This document shows, in pieces, positions 1 through 10,330 of a DNA stretch of 64,000 nucleotides; within the stretch, counting starts at the first letter, position 1, and the number at the start of each line of letters is the position of its first letter. The translations under genes and the position numbers were made by a program. The notes beneath the pieces are model-generated. The model saw only the letters and a program-made list of their open reading frames with translations. It was not told the DNA's origin and made no database searches. This stretch comes from Welwitschia mirabilis (taxonomy: Eukaryota; Gnetophyta; Gnetopsida; Welwitschiales): contig JBOZIK010000001.1 in NCBI GenBank assembly GCA_051453625.1, forward strand, positions 8,585,711 through 8,649,710, read 5' to 3'.

Positions 1-219
1 TCTAGAAGGTTAACTATTACACTCTGCTATATGAATACAATGTGCTAATGCATGTCGCTTATCTGCTCCTCAGAGTACTAGACTTTCCTCTCAACTGCCT
101 AGATTCTCTACTATAATATTTGAATCCTTTAGTATAGCATCTGGATACCTTTGTTGATAAAATCTCAAATAGTCTTAGTGGTCTCTATTAGAAGGGCCTA
201 GATCTACTTTAAAGTAACT

Positions 220-1120
220 TCAATCGTAGATCTTTTTACTTAAGGTCTCTTTGCCTCTCCTAGTATATGTATGCTCATGTTCTAAAGATAGCAAACTGGA
301 GTCTGAACATGTGAAACGCGCTACTAACTCATGGAATCTAGTATTCCAAATCATAGAAATAATGCTAATAGAAGGTAAGATTACCCTAGATTCTATAACT
401 GTCATTCCTCAACCATCGACCTAAGTCTCCTCTATATGAATGTTGGTGAATCCATTTGCTCTTTTTGCTTAAAAGATACCAAAATCTATAAATTTGTAAT
501 CATCTTGTGGCTATCATGAAATGATGGGCCGATGTTATGGATTAACCCTCTATGTAATACTCTGTATGTGGAGATCAACTAAGTAATAAGAATGCCCCAC
601 TTGTCCAGTGTCAAATTTACTAGAATGTCTAGTTCTATATCATATGTGTGATACTCCTCTATAACTCCAGTAAAGTGAATATGTAAACTTCTAATACCAC
701 TGAGATCTGTAACTACGATAATGTGGTTTCGAAGTAAAGTTATCTCATGGTTCCATATAAAAGTTATAATCATGTCAACGAGGTGACCATGAGCATCTGG
801 ATGTTGCTTAATATGCATAGTGTCATAAAAATCCCTAGTCTGTAATACATAATAAGTCTTATGTGCATTAAAAATCCATCAGAGCTATAAGTGTAAGAGC
901 CTCTAATCAACTTAGGCTCTAGTCTACTAATAAAATCTCTAAAATAATGCTCAACATGGATAGTGGCTATCTGAATAGTAATTCATCATCTGTGTCGAGG
1001 TGGAGGTTGCAAAGGCTCTACACCCTTAACCTTTAATGGCACTAAAGTATTTACTTGCTACTCTACAACTTCAGCCTTAGCCTTAGTCTATCAAGCTCTA
1101 TGTGTATGAGTCCTAGTCAT
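220..1120 (-). pseudogene. Degenerate coding stretch downstream of Athila-like pol (possible env-like ORF)
   Basis: Reading the minus strand from an ATG at 1,118-1,120 gives a short basic N-terminus (MTRTHTHRA) followed by several stops. A frameshift leads into open stretches at 818-579 (79 codons) and 405-220 (61 codons). The region lies beyond the integrase end of copy A, where Athila-group elements often carry an env-like ORF between pol and the 3' LTR. No transmembrane or recognised domain is visible, so the env-like idea rests on position only. It could equally be an unrelated gag-type remnant. It is clearly non-functional because of at least six stops and two frame changes. Confidence 0.3.
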
Positions 1121-1152
1121 TCAAAAATATGCAAGAAAGTTATGTGAGATTA

Positions 1153-1884
1153 AATAGCTAAGTTAAGTATGTCATATGAATCTCAATAATGACCTACAAA
1201 ATCAATGAAAAAATTAAAAAAATGATGAAAATATATCTTGTTCCTCTAAAGGTGTTAATACATATCGTAATACTCAATCATAAGAAGAAAATTGTGAAAC
1301 CTATGAAAAAGGAATAGTTTTTTAAGTGGGCCTCACATAAGGTAAAAATTCAAAGTACTCAAATGAAAAATCTAATCTGATAGAATCATAGAATGTAAAA
1401 CTAATTAATTTACCCTAAAGGAATACTACATTTTAACTAATAGTTTGTGAGTAATCAAGTGTGAAAGANNNNNNNNNNNNNNNNNNNNNNNNNNNNNNNN
1501 NNNNNNNNNNNNNNNNNNNNNNNNNNNNNNNNNNNNNNNNNNNNNNNNNNNNNNNNNNNNNNNNNNNNAATAGCTAAGTTAAGTATGTCATATGAATCTC
1601 AATAATGACCTCCAAAATCATCTAAAAAATTAAAAAAATGATGAAAATATATCTTGTCCCTTTAAAGGTGTTAATACATATCGTAATACTCAATCATAAG
1701 AATAAAATTGTGAAACCTATGAAAAATGAATAGTTTTTTAAGTGGGCCTCACATAAGGTAAAAATTCAAAGTGCTCAAATCAAAAATCTAATCTAATAGA
1801 ATCGTAGAATGTAAAACTAATTAATTTACCCTAAAAGAACACTACATTTTGACCTATAGTTTGTGAGTAATAAAGTGTGAAAGA
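1153..1884. repeat. Contig-end duplication around a 100-N gap
   Basis: 1,153-1,468 and 1,569-1,884 are near-identical 316-base copies separated by exactly 100 N (1,469-1,568). Only scattered single-base differences are seen. The best explanation is two overlapping contig or haplotype ends that were scaffolded without merging. Confidence 0.85.
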
Positions 1885-3200
1885 TAAATACCTAAATTTT
1901 TCTTATAAAGTGCATAATTGATCACAAGTTTCAAAATACGTGGTGAAAATTTGTAAGTTCCAAATTAAAGAGAATGAGAAACTGATTAGTATATTGAAAC
2001 CTATGTGCTAAAAGTCTAAAAAATGGAAGAAAAAATTAAAAATAATAAGGGAGAGAAAAATAAATCTCATTTTTAAGAATTCAAAAAAATCTCATAAATC
2101 TAAAAGCGAATCTAATCGAGACAAAATCCAAAGTAATGGTAGGGGTTAGAGAGTTATTGTCTCTTAAAGGAATAGGCAAAAATAATAAGAAAGTAAAGAA
2201 AAATAAAGAATAAAAGGGTTTAGCCATGGTTTTATTGCACTATTATCTAGTTGCATCATCTGGATGACATCCCTAGGATGATCTTAGAAAAAATTAATCT
2301 GTCATCCACCTGTGTCATCTAGATGACTAGGTGAATGATGAAACTTTGAAAAATTTTACAAAATAACTATGTCAACCAAGAAAATTAGGCTTACATATGA
2401 TCATAAAGATATCAGAATTGATCATAAAGCTTATAAAAACAAAGAATGAGAAAAAAACGTGAAAAACAGGATGAAGAGAAAAACACAAAACAAAGGAAAA
2501 ATAGGGCTAAAGAAAACATACTAACTAGGCTAAAACCTAATAATGAAGACTAAATAAATATGTCCAAATTGAAAAAGAAAAAAGACAAAGTGTATAATTT
2601 CAAAAGGAATATCATAAAAACTATGAAATATAAAAGATTTTCTATTTAATTCTAATGTTAAAAAGAAATGATATGTCATGAATGAACAACAAGAAAACTA
2701 CTAAATGATAGGTTCCTACATGAAGATGAGAAAATGTAGAAAAAACTTTAAAATAACAAACTAAAAAAATAAAGTAAAGTAGAATGAAAATAAACTCAAG
2801 GAACATGAAGAAAATTTCCCATCTATCTTAAATTATAACCTATTAAACCCCATGAAAAACATCATAAATCCACTTGAGTAAAAATGCATAACAAAATGTA
2901 TAAACTCTATAACATTTCACTCAAAAAGGTAGTGATTATGATGATATCAAAAATTCAGGTGCTTAGAATAATGAATGGTAAGATTAAGAGCTACTCAAAA
3001 ATGAACTTACCTATTCACATCCCATAAACACACTCGAATCCTCAAAAGTAAAATGAGCATGTAGGAATACTAAAAGTCTAAAAAATAAGTAATACCTCTG
3101 ATGATACTAGAAATACCATTGATATCATTGATTTAAAGTTTATTATAACTTTTCTATGATGAGGGAAGTGCAACCACAGTCAGAGAAGTAAGAACCTATG
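1885..3200. other. AT-rich 3' region of Athila-like copy A, no gene seen
   Basis: This stretch is A-rich on the plus strand, with stops in all frames and no domain that I recognise. At 2,245-2,350 it contains a cluster of short imperfect palindromes of the type GTCATCTAGATGAC. The same type of cluster occurs at 12,400-12,620, 13,660-13,880 and 16,430-16,530, which suggests that it belongs to the same retrotransposon family as the coding copies. Confidence 0.5.
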
Positions 3201-3212
3201 AAGCATGATTAA

Positions 3213-3250
3213 CTAAACCCTCAGTGAAACTCCCATAGCTACCAATACTA
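3213..3250 (-). other. Conserved motif downstream of integrase in copy A
   Basis: Read on the minus strand, the block contains GGTAGCTATGGGAGTTTCAC. The equivalent position of copy C (59,783-59,812) reads GGTAGCTATGGGAACTCCAC followed by TGGGG. The two elements are otherwise diverged here, so the motif looks constrained or young. Its role is unknown. It sits after pol, not between a 5' LTR and gag. Confidence 0.5.
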
Positions 3251-3350
3251 CTAAAATATTCCTTTTAGAAATATTTATCTTGATGTTATAATATATTATG
3301 GTAATCATGTATTTTTATTTAAGCATAAGTACAATAGATTATGGTTATTA

Positions 3351-3353
<3 letters not shown>

Positions 3354-3382
<29 letters not shown>

Positions 3383-3386
3383 TTTT
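3354..3386. repeat. (TTC)n microsatellite running into poly-T
   Basis: About seven TTC units are followed by a run of T. On the minus (coding) strand of copy A this is a purine-only tract just past the integrase end. It may be an expanded polypurine tract or an ordinary microsatellite. Confidence 0.85.
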
Positions 3387-3539
3387 GGAATAATTCCTAT
3401 ATGATTACACACTCAAGAAGATGAAGGTGAACAAGTGAGATGAAAGATAGAAAAGAATACTCCTAAACAACCAAAGATCTTACATCTTTAGGCATCTTTC
3501 TTCAAAGTGAAATCCATAGATATGGAAATGTTTTAATAT

Positions 3540-4187
3540 TGGGTGAATCCAATCTTATCACCATAAAATGTTTAAGTATAAATACTAGTCATGGAAACTT
3601 CATAAAGTAACACATAAGTCAAGTTTAAAAGATGATCAAGTGACATCATAACATCCACCAAAGGAATAAGCTAAGAAAAAATTTAGACAATGATATGGTC
3701 AAAGTCATCCTCATTGGAAGAAACCTCTAAAACAATTACTTCTATCAGGTTTGAGGTTGCATCAAAAGATTGTTCATATAGTTTCAACCTTTGTTCATTA
3801 AATTTCTAAATCTNNNNNNNNNNNNNNNNNNNNNNNNNNNNNNNNNNNNNNNNNNNNNNNNNNNNNNNNNNNNNNNNNNNNNNNNNNNNNNNNNNNNNNN
3901 NNNNNNNNNNNNNTGGGTGAATCCAGTCTTATCACCATAAAATGTTCAAGTATAAATACTAGTCATGGAAACTTCATAAAATGACACATAAGTCAAGTTT
4001 AAAAGATGATCAAGTGACATCATAACATACACCAAAGGAATAAGCTAAGAAAAAATTTAGACAATGATATGGTGAAAGTCATCCTCATTGAGAAAAACCT
4101 CTAAAACAATTACTTCTATCATGTTTGAGGTTACATCAAAAGATTGTTCATATAGTTTTAACCTTTGTTCATTAAATTTCTGAATCT
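3540..4187. repeat. Contig-end duplication around a 100-N gap (integrase C-terminal region)
   Basis: 3,540-3,813 and 3,914-4,187 are near-identical 274-base copies on either side of exactly 100 N (3,814-3,913). Both encode the same tail of integrase on the minus strand, so one is probably a redundant contig end. Confidence 0.85.
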
Positions 4188-5900
4188 CCTTAGTTTCTAA
4201 GTTAAAAATCTTAACAGAGCCATTAGAATGCACTCCTTATCTAAGATAAAGACCTAATAATTTATAGGTCAACTTATTATTTAAAATATGTACTCTATTA
4301 TTATGTAAAAGTACAAGTTAACCAGGTATAAACATTTTGTGAAGTAGCTTCTTATCATGTTTGAACTTAGCTTGAGATATATAGATTAATTGATAATGTA
4401 TAGAATGAGTACATTTTTTATTTAAGTGATCTAATTAGGCTAGTCTATGTTTAATAGTTTCATGAAGGTCTATAATATTAAGTTGATGAGAAGAACGATG
4501 AGAGTTATAACACACATTAACAGGTAAAACACANNNNNNNNNNNNNNNNNNNNNNNNNNNNNNNNNNNNNNNNNNNNNNNNNNNNNNNNNNNNNNNNNNN
4601 NNNNNNNNNNNNNNNNNNNNNNNNNNNNNNNNNNNNNNNNNNNNNNNNNNNNNNNNNNNNNNNNNNNNNNNNNNNNNNNNNNNNNNNNNNNNNNNNNNNN
4701 NNNNNNNNNNNNNNNNNNNNNNNNNNNNNNNNNNNNNNNNNNNNNNNNNNNNNNNNNNNNNNNNNNNNNNNNNNNNNNNNNNNNNNNNNNNNNNNNNNNN
4801 NNNNNNNNNNNNNNNNNNNNNNNNNNNNNNNNNNNNNNNNNNNNNNNNNNNNNNNNNNNNNNNNNNNNNNNNNNNNNNNNNNNNNNNNNNNNNNNNNNNN
4901 NNNNNNNNNNNNNNNNNNNNNNNNNNNNNNNNNNNNNNNNNNNNNNNNNNNNNNNNNNNNNNNNNNNNNNNNNNNNNNNNNNNNNNNNNNNNNNNNNNNN
5001 NNNNNNNNNNNNNNNNNNNNNNNNNNNNNNNNNNNNNNNNNNNNNNNNNNNNNNNNNNNNNNNNNNNNNNNNNNNNNNNNNNNNNNNNNNNNNNNNNNNN
5101 NNNNNNNNNNNNNNNNNNNNNNNNNNNNNNNNNNNNNNNNNNNNNNNNNNNNNNNNNNNNNNNNNNNNNNNNNNNNNNTCTTTCTATCATGTTTGAACTT
5201 AGCTTGGGCTTTGTAGATTAATTAATAATGTATAACACGAATACATTTTTATCAAGATGATCTCATTAGGATAATATATGTTTAATATTTTTATGAAGGT
5301 CTATAAGATTAAGTTGATGAAAAGCATGATAAGAATTATAACATACGTTAATAAGTAAAATACAAACTTTTTCATACACAAGTTCATAAGATGAAAAACC
5401 AAAAGAATTATGCTAGTTAGTATGATAAGCACAAGCTACTCTATGTTCTATTCCAATGGATTAAAGAAGTTCCCTTAAAAGTTGATTTATAAAATAAGTC
5501 CCTTCATCAATAATAATAATCCTAAGAAAAACCAAATCATTGAAAAATATGAGTTCCAAAAAAAGTACAAATAGTTTGGACATCATTTAAAGAAGTAGGA
5601 TAGCTTTGATTAATTTAGTAACATAATCTACAACCACTAAAATATAATTTTTATCATTAGAAGGTGGATGAATAGGGTTTATAAAATTAATAACCCTATA
5701 ATAAAGAGTTCACATTTAAGAATAAGTCTAAGGAGCATCTCCAAGGATCACACCTTCTAGCAAAATCAAAAGAATTTTAAAAAAGAGTAGGCTAATAAAA
5801 ACCAGAGTGAAGAATGTTCATAATTATTTTCTATTCACTGAAATAACCTTCAAAAACACCATCATGAAAAAGATGAAGGATATCAGATTTTTTCCCAATT
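4130..5900 (-). pseudogene. Integrase region of copy A (degenerate)
   Basis: Integrase inserts retrotransposon cDNA into host DNA. On the minus strand, 5,830-5,740 reads like the segment following the zinc-binding region (ILHSGFY, stop, PTLF, then FDFARRCD). 5,690-5,620 reads NPIHPPSNDKNYILVVVDYV, which corresponds to the start of the catalytic core. About 5,420-5,260 gives FSSYELVYEKVCILLINV, the end of the core. 4,290-4,130 gives VKIFNLETKEIQKFNEQRL, the C-terminal part typical of Athila-type integrases. Stops and frame changes separate all of these blocks. The 645-base gap at 4,534-5,178 falls inside the domain, and the sequence on its two sides partly repeats. Confidence 0.75.
4534..5178. 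other. Assembly gap, 645 N
   Basis: Unknown sequence. The flanks at 4,349-4,533 and 5,179-5,380 are diverged copies of the same integrase C-terminal segment, so two element copies may meet here. Confidence 0.95.
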
Positions 5901-6063
5901 AGGCATACATTTTCGCATAATTTAATTTTTACACTTATTATATAGATGTGGCTCTATCCATTCATAGTTACCTATTATATGGAGAAAGGATTTTCATTGA
6001 TTATACGCTCAATGTTGTACTATTTTCATGGTAACAAGATAATTAACAATATCAACATATCAA

Positions 6064-6415
6064 GAAGGAGGATAAGTATAAGATATAGTAAAAAGTTGTT
6101 CATCTGGAAAAGAATCATCAATAATAGAATCATCAAGAGGAGAAGAAAGATGATATAAGTGATCAGAAATACAATCATGCCTTTATGCTNNNNNNNNNNN
6201 NNNNNNNNNNNNNNNNNNNNNNNNNNNNNNNNNNNNNNNNNNNNNNNNNNNNNNNNNNNNNNNNNNNNNNNNNNNNNNNNNNNNNNNNNGAAGAAGGATA
6301 AGTATAAGATATAGTAAAAAGTTGTTCATCTAGAAAAGAATCATCAATAACAGAATCATCAAGAGGAGAAGAAAGATGATATAAGTGATCAGAAATACAA
6401 TTATGCCTTTATGCT
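6064..6415. repeat. Contig-end duplication around a 100-N gap
   Basis: 6,064-6,189 and 6,290-6,415 are near-identical 126-base copies flanking exactly 100 N (6,190-6,289). This is probably a redundant contig end. Confidence 0.8.
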
Positions 6416-6424
6416 TTATCAATT

Positions 6425-6680
6425 ATGGTCAAATTAAATTCTTACATAAGGAGGATCCATCTAATCAATCTAGAACTTGAATATTTCTTAGTCATAAGGT
6501 ATCGAATTGTAGCATGGTTGGTATAAATGTCTGTATAAAAGCTTAAAAGCATATCAAGGCAAAAGATAATTGCTAATATTTTCTTCTCTGAAAAATATCC
6601 CACCCACAGCAAAATTACTCACATCACACATTAATTTAAAAATTTTTGTCCAATTGGGTCATATTATAATAGAGGCATAA
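6425..6680 (-). pseudogene. RNase H region of copy A, internally deleted
   Basis: RNase H degrades the RNA strand of the RNA:DNA hybrid during reverse transcription. On the minus strand the domain starts with FKLMCDVSNFAVGGIF, which keeps the first catalytic Asp. It resumes with KKILAIIFCLDMLL, then YTNHATIRYLMTKKYSSSRL and IRWILL. The stretch that normally lies between these blocks (the segment around ASKTL and the TTTEKE motif, about 25 residues) is missing, whereas copy C still has it. The TDH motif reads TNH here. The deletion and later stops make it non-functional. Confidence 0.75.
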
Positions 6681-6799
6681 GAAAGTTTACATTTAAGTTT
6701 ATTAAAAGCAAGTTAACAAGATTCATTCCATTTAAATTTATCTTATTTTTCTAGTAACAAGTAAAGGGGCTTACAAATTTTTACATAATTCTAAATAAA

Positions 6800-7520
6800 C
6801 CTATAATAAAAACCACAATGTCTAAAAAAAGATTGAACTTGTTTTACATTGGTTAGAGGAGTTAGGTTTTGAATGATACCAACTTTGTTAGGGTTCATCC
6901 TAATCCTATTTTTCAAAATACGATAACTTAAAAGAATTTCACTCTCAACTAAAAATAAATGTTTTTTTCAACTCAATTATAGGCCCCTAGAAATTCATTT
7001 ATTAAGGACTTTCTCTAATCGTTTTAAGATTTATTCAAATTTTTAGCATAAATAGAGAAGTCATCCATAAAAATTTCTATCGAATCCTATAGCATATCAG
7101 AAAAAATTTCCATCATAACACATTAGAAAGTACCAATAGCATTGTAAAGTCTAAAAGGCATGCATCTAAAAGTAAAAATATCAAAAGGTAAAGTGAAAGT
7201 AGTTTTGGCTTGATTCTCACTATCAATACAAACCTGATTATAACAACTATATTTATGAATAAAACAAGAAAAAGAATGTACTTATATTCTATCAAGTATC
7301 TAATAAATAAAAAACAAAGGACAATGATCTTTTTTAATTACTTACTTTAATTTTCTGAAATTAATGCACATCCTTCATTTTTCATCTTTCTTAGGCACTA
7401 CCATTAACGGGCTAATCCACTCACTATTAGCTATGGCATAAATGATTCTAGCATCTATTAACTTAATGATCTCGTCTTTAACAACTTGCTTAAGGGCTAG
7501 ATTAAATCTATGTTTGGGTT
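6800..7520 (-). pseudogene. Reverse transcriptase region of copy A, FMDD retained
   Basis: The minus strand shows the RT blocks in order: DEIIKLIDARIIYAIANSEW with SPLMVVPKK (about 7,490-7,385), RMCINFRKL (7,374-7,345), KDHCPLFF, YSCYNQVCID, KTTFTLPFDIFTFRCMPF (about 7,200-7,145), CVMMEIFSDML and then FMDDFSIY (about 7,075-7,047). FMDD is the catalytic YxDD-type motif and is intact. The conserved Trp before RMCI is replaced by a stop (TGA at 7,375-7,377), and conserved Gln positions are stops as well. Downstream, to about 6,800, the connection region is recognisable but frameshifted. Confidence 0.85.
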
Positions 7521-8058
7521 ACCTAATAGGTTTTGTATTATCCTCAAGGTAGATTTTATGTTAAATAATTAAGGTAGGAATGGCTATTAAGTATTTATGG
7601 AACTAAACAAACACAGTTAACTTTGATTACAAAAGTGAGATTAAGCTTAATTCTTATTGAGGGAAAATATTTTCATTGATTATTAAAGGTTTATTCTGAT
7701 CATTACATAAAAAAATGTATTTTAATCCACTAGGTAAAATTTCAAATTTAAATTTAAATTTAAATATTTATTTTCCATTAAATTTTTAGGAAAATTCACT
7801 ATCATCTCAGGCTATCATCCGGGAATTAGTAGTGGATGATCATTCTTAAAATGAGAAATCTTAGTTTTTCTTAGATCTTGAAGTTTTACACAGTTGACAG
7901 ACTCAGTCTTTCTACGCTCTAAATAAAAAATAATTAATTTCTAAATGGTCAAAATGAAGTTGATCTTCATCAAAATCTTTCAAGTTGTCCACTTCAATAT
8001 GATCATAAAATAAATTTGGCTCATAAAGCATTAACCATATTTCTTCAAGTGGACAATG
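7521..8058 (-). pseudogene. Protease-RT linker of copy A
   Basis: This stretch joins the protease end to the first RT block. The minus strand carries several stops and no catalytic motif. The part at 7,969-8,058 has a diverged counterpart at 9,780-9,870 in copy B. Confidence 0.5.
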
Positions 8059-8520
8059 TTATAAAAATAAATTCGATTTCATCTCTTCTTCCACACCCAA
8101 GTCATCACCTAAATCTTTTTTAGTAGCATTAAAAACTCTTATTGAAAACTTCTTATTCCCTAAATAACACTCCATCATTCCCATTCTAGTATCTATAATA
8201 TAATGTTCTATTGCACAAAATGATCTTTCTAGAAGTAATGGATAATCATCATTATGTTTAACTTCTATCACAACCACATTAATAAAATGCTTATTTAATT
8301 TAAATCATTAAATTATTAATCATGTCTAAAGTTTTCTTAACAAATGTATCTGCTAATTCTAAGAAAATCATTATAGGCTCTATTTTACTCTCTAATCAAA
8401 GTTTTTGATAAATATGTAAAGACATAATGTTGACACTAGGTCCTATATCAATCAAGGCTTTCTTTATTTTTCTATTTCCTTCCAAATTAATACTAATAGT
8501 TGTTGTCCCTAGATCTTTAC
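8059..8520 (-). pseudogene. Retropepsin-like protease region of copy A
   Basis: The element's aspartic protease would cut the Gag-Pol polyprotein. On the minus strand the active-site block is LIDIGPSVNIMSLHIYQKL, with the catalytic triplet region D-I-G-P-S at 8,449-8,435 (usual Athila form D-L-G-A-S). It is followed by LELADTFVKKTLDM and, after a frame change, by a 72-codon open stretch (8,277-8,059) containing VVIEVKHNDDYPLLLERSF and IDTRMGMMECYLGN, the usual end of this domain. The catalytic Asp is kept, but a stop after the active-site helix and the frame change break it. Confidence 0.75.
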
Positions 8521-8987
8521 ACTTTGGACATTTCTATAAAACTAAGTTGTTAATGAATTATGTTAGGAAGACTTTACTAGAAATAGTTTGTTTCTATTTC
8601 CTCATAATCAGATCTTTTCACAACTTAGAATATTTCGGATTTTCTTGCAGAATTTTGAAGATGTTCATTAAAGGTAGGATTTGTATTCAATCTATAAGTC
8701 AAGGAGTAGTAAGTTATTACCTTTTTCATGAGAAGAATTTTTATTTTTATTGCTTAAAGGACAATAGAAAGAATGATTTTTTAAAATTTATGTATCCTCT
8801 TCTTCATCATTTTTATCACTTTAAGATGTTAAAGCCTTATGGATAGGATGTGTTATCTCATTTTCACTTTTTGTCACAACCTTACAATCTTTCTTAACTT
8901 CATTTGAGTTTGGTAGAGGTTGTGTGGTAAGTGACCCTTGTGGTCTTTGATTAGCAAGCATAGTTTGTAGTAAAATAATAACAAGAT
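8521..8987 (-). pseudogene. Gag-protease linker of copy A
   Basis: This aligns by eye with 10,330-10,857 of copy B at roughly 80-85 percent. It is low-complexity and Lys/Glu-rich on the minus strand and carries stops. The plus-strand open frame at 8,427-8,846 is a shadow. Confidence 0.5.
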
Positions 8988-9356
8988 NNNNNNNNNNNNN
9001 NNNNNNNNNNNNNNNNNNNNNNNNNNNNNNNNNNNNNNNNNNNNNNNNNNNNNNNNNNNNNNNNNNNNNNNNNNNNNNNNNNNNNNNNNNNNNNNNNNNN
9101 NNNNNNNNNNNNNNNNNNNNNNNNNNNNNNNNNNNNNNNNNNNNNNNNNNNNNNNNNNNNNNNNNNNNNNNNNNNNNNNNNNNNNNNNNNNNNNNNNNNN
9201 NNNNNNNNNNNNNNNNNNNNNNNNNNNNNNNNNNNNNNNNNNNNNNNNNNNNNNNNNNNNNNNNNNNNNNNNNNNNNNNNNNNNNNNNNNNNNNNNNNNN
9301 NNNNNNNNNNNNNNNNNNNNNNNNNNNNNNNNNNNNNNNNNNNNNNNNNNNNNNNN
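8988..9356. other. Assembly gap, 369 N
   Basis: Unknown sequence inside the gag C-terminal region of copy A. In copy B the corresponding interval (10,858-11,215) is 358 bases, so the gap estimate fits an ordinary continuous gag. Confidence 0.95.
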
Positions 9357-9679
9357 ATCATAAGTTAGACTACAATTACACTCTTTTATATTGCCACCTT
9401 TACATTTAAAATCATCTGAGTATATTTCTCTAAAGTTAAAGTGAAATCCTTAATAACATTAGTTAGTTATTTTTCAATTTTTACTTTTTTGCTTTCTTGC
9501 TTAACCTCATTAAGATCTTTAATGATTTGACCTACTCTTTGATTTTCTCTAGGTAAGGTTTAAGCCAAGTTTAACTCACTTCTACTAATTCTTCCAACAC
9601 TTTCCAACATTTTCTAAGATAAGGTTTTTCAAATTTCCTCACAAAAAAAATCAACAAGTTTCTTAATTTGATTGTTGAG
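9357..9679 (-). pseudogene. Gag C-terminal fragment of copy A
   Basis: This is a diverged copy of 11,216-11,537 in copy B. Both share the segment whose plus strand reads CTCTTTTATATTGCCACCTT. It follows the retrotransposon gag domain in copy B. The fragment ends at a 100-N gap (9,680-9,779), beyond which sequence equivalent to 7,969 begins again. A contig junction between two different element copies is therefore likely. Confidence 0.6.
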
Positions 9680-9779
9680 NNNNNNNNNNNNNNNNNNNNN
9701 NNNNNNNNNNNNNNNNNNNNNNNNNNNNNNNNNNNNNNNNNNNNNNNNNNNNNNNNNNNNNNNNNNNNNNNNNNNNNNN

Positions 9780-10330
9780 AAAATCTTTTAAGTTGTTTAC
9801 TTCAAGTTCATCATGAAATAAAGTTGGCTCATGAAGCATTGACCATTTTTCTTCAATTAGATAATGTTATAGAAATAAACTTGGTCTAATTTTTTTCCAC
9901 AATTAAATCATCACTTAAATATTTTTATCTATTTAAACACTCTTAGTGTAAACTTCTTATTTCCTAAATAACACTTTATCATTCCTATTCTAACATCTAT
10001 AATACAATGGGCGATTGCACAAAAATCTCTTCCTAGAAGTAATGGATAATCAGCATTATGTTTAACTTTTATTACAACCACATCAATAGGATAGAATACT
10101 TCTTCAATTTAAATCACTAAATCCTTAATCATGTCTAAAGGTTTCCTAACTAATGTATTCACTAATTTTAAGACAATCCTTATAAGATTTATTCTACTTT
10201 TCAATCCAAGTTGTTGACAAATATATAAAGGAATAATTTTGACACTTACTTCTATACCAGTCAAGAATTTTTTATGTATTTGTTTTCTCCCAAAGTGATA
10301 TTAACAGTTGTTGCCCCCAAATCCTTAAAA
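9780..10330 (-). pseudogene. Protease region of copy B, catalytic Asp lost
   Basis: This is parallel to 7,969-8,520 of copy A at about 80-85 percent identity by eye. The active-site block on the minus strand reads LTGIEVSVKIIPLYICQQL, so the codon at the catalytic Asp position (10,256-10,258) encodes Gly and the following Gly is Glu. This copy could not encode an active protease even if its frames were open. The low-coordinate end is cut by the 9,680-9,779 gap. Confidence 0.65.

Larger units (their letters stand above)
3200..9679 (-). mobile_element. Athila-like Ty3/gypsy retrotransposon, copy A (gag C-terminus to integrase)
   Basis: Read on the minus strand the order is gag C-terminal part (9,679-9,357), protease (about 8,520-8,060), reverse transcriptase (7,520-6,800), RNase H (6,680-6,425) and integrase (5,900-4,130). 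This is the Ty3/gypsy order, with integrase last. Short peptides such as SEWISPLMVVPKK, FMDDFSIY and RLIRWILL match the Athila group best from memory of that family. Numerous stops and frameshifts make it a dead copy. N gaps at 4,534-5,178, 6,190-6,289 and 8,988-9,356 interrupt it. The 5' part of gag and the 5' LTR are not present in this copy. Confidence 0.8.

Noticed and set aside
8427-8846. Plus-strand 139-codon open frame rich in Phe and Leu
   Set aside because: It is the antisense shadow of the protease and linker region of copy A. The minus strand carries the recognisable active site.
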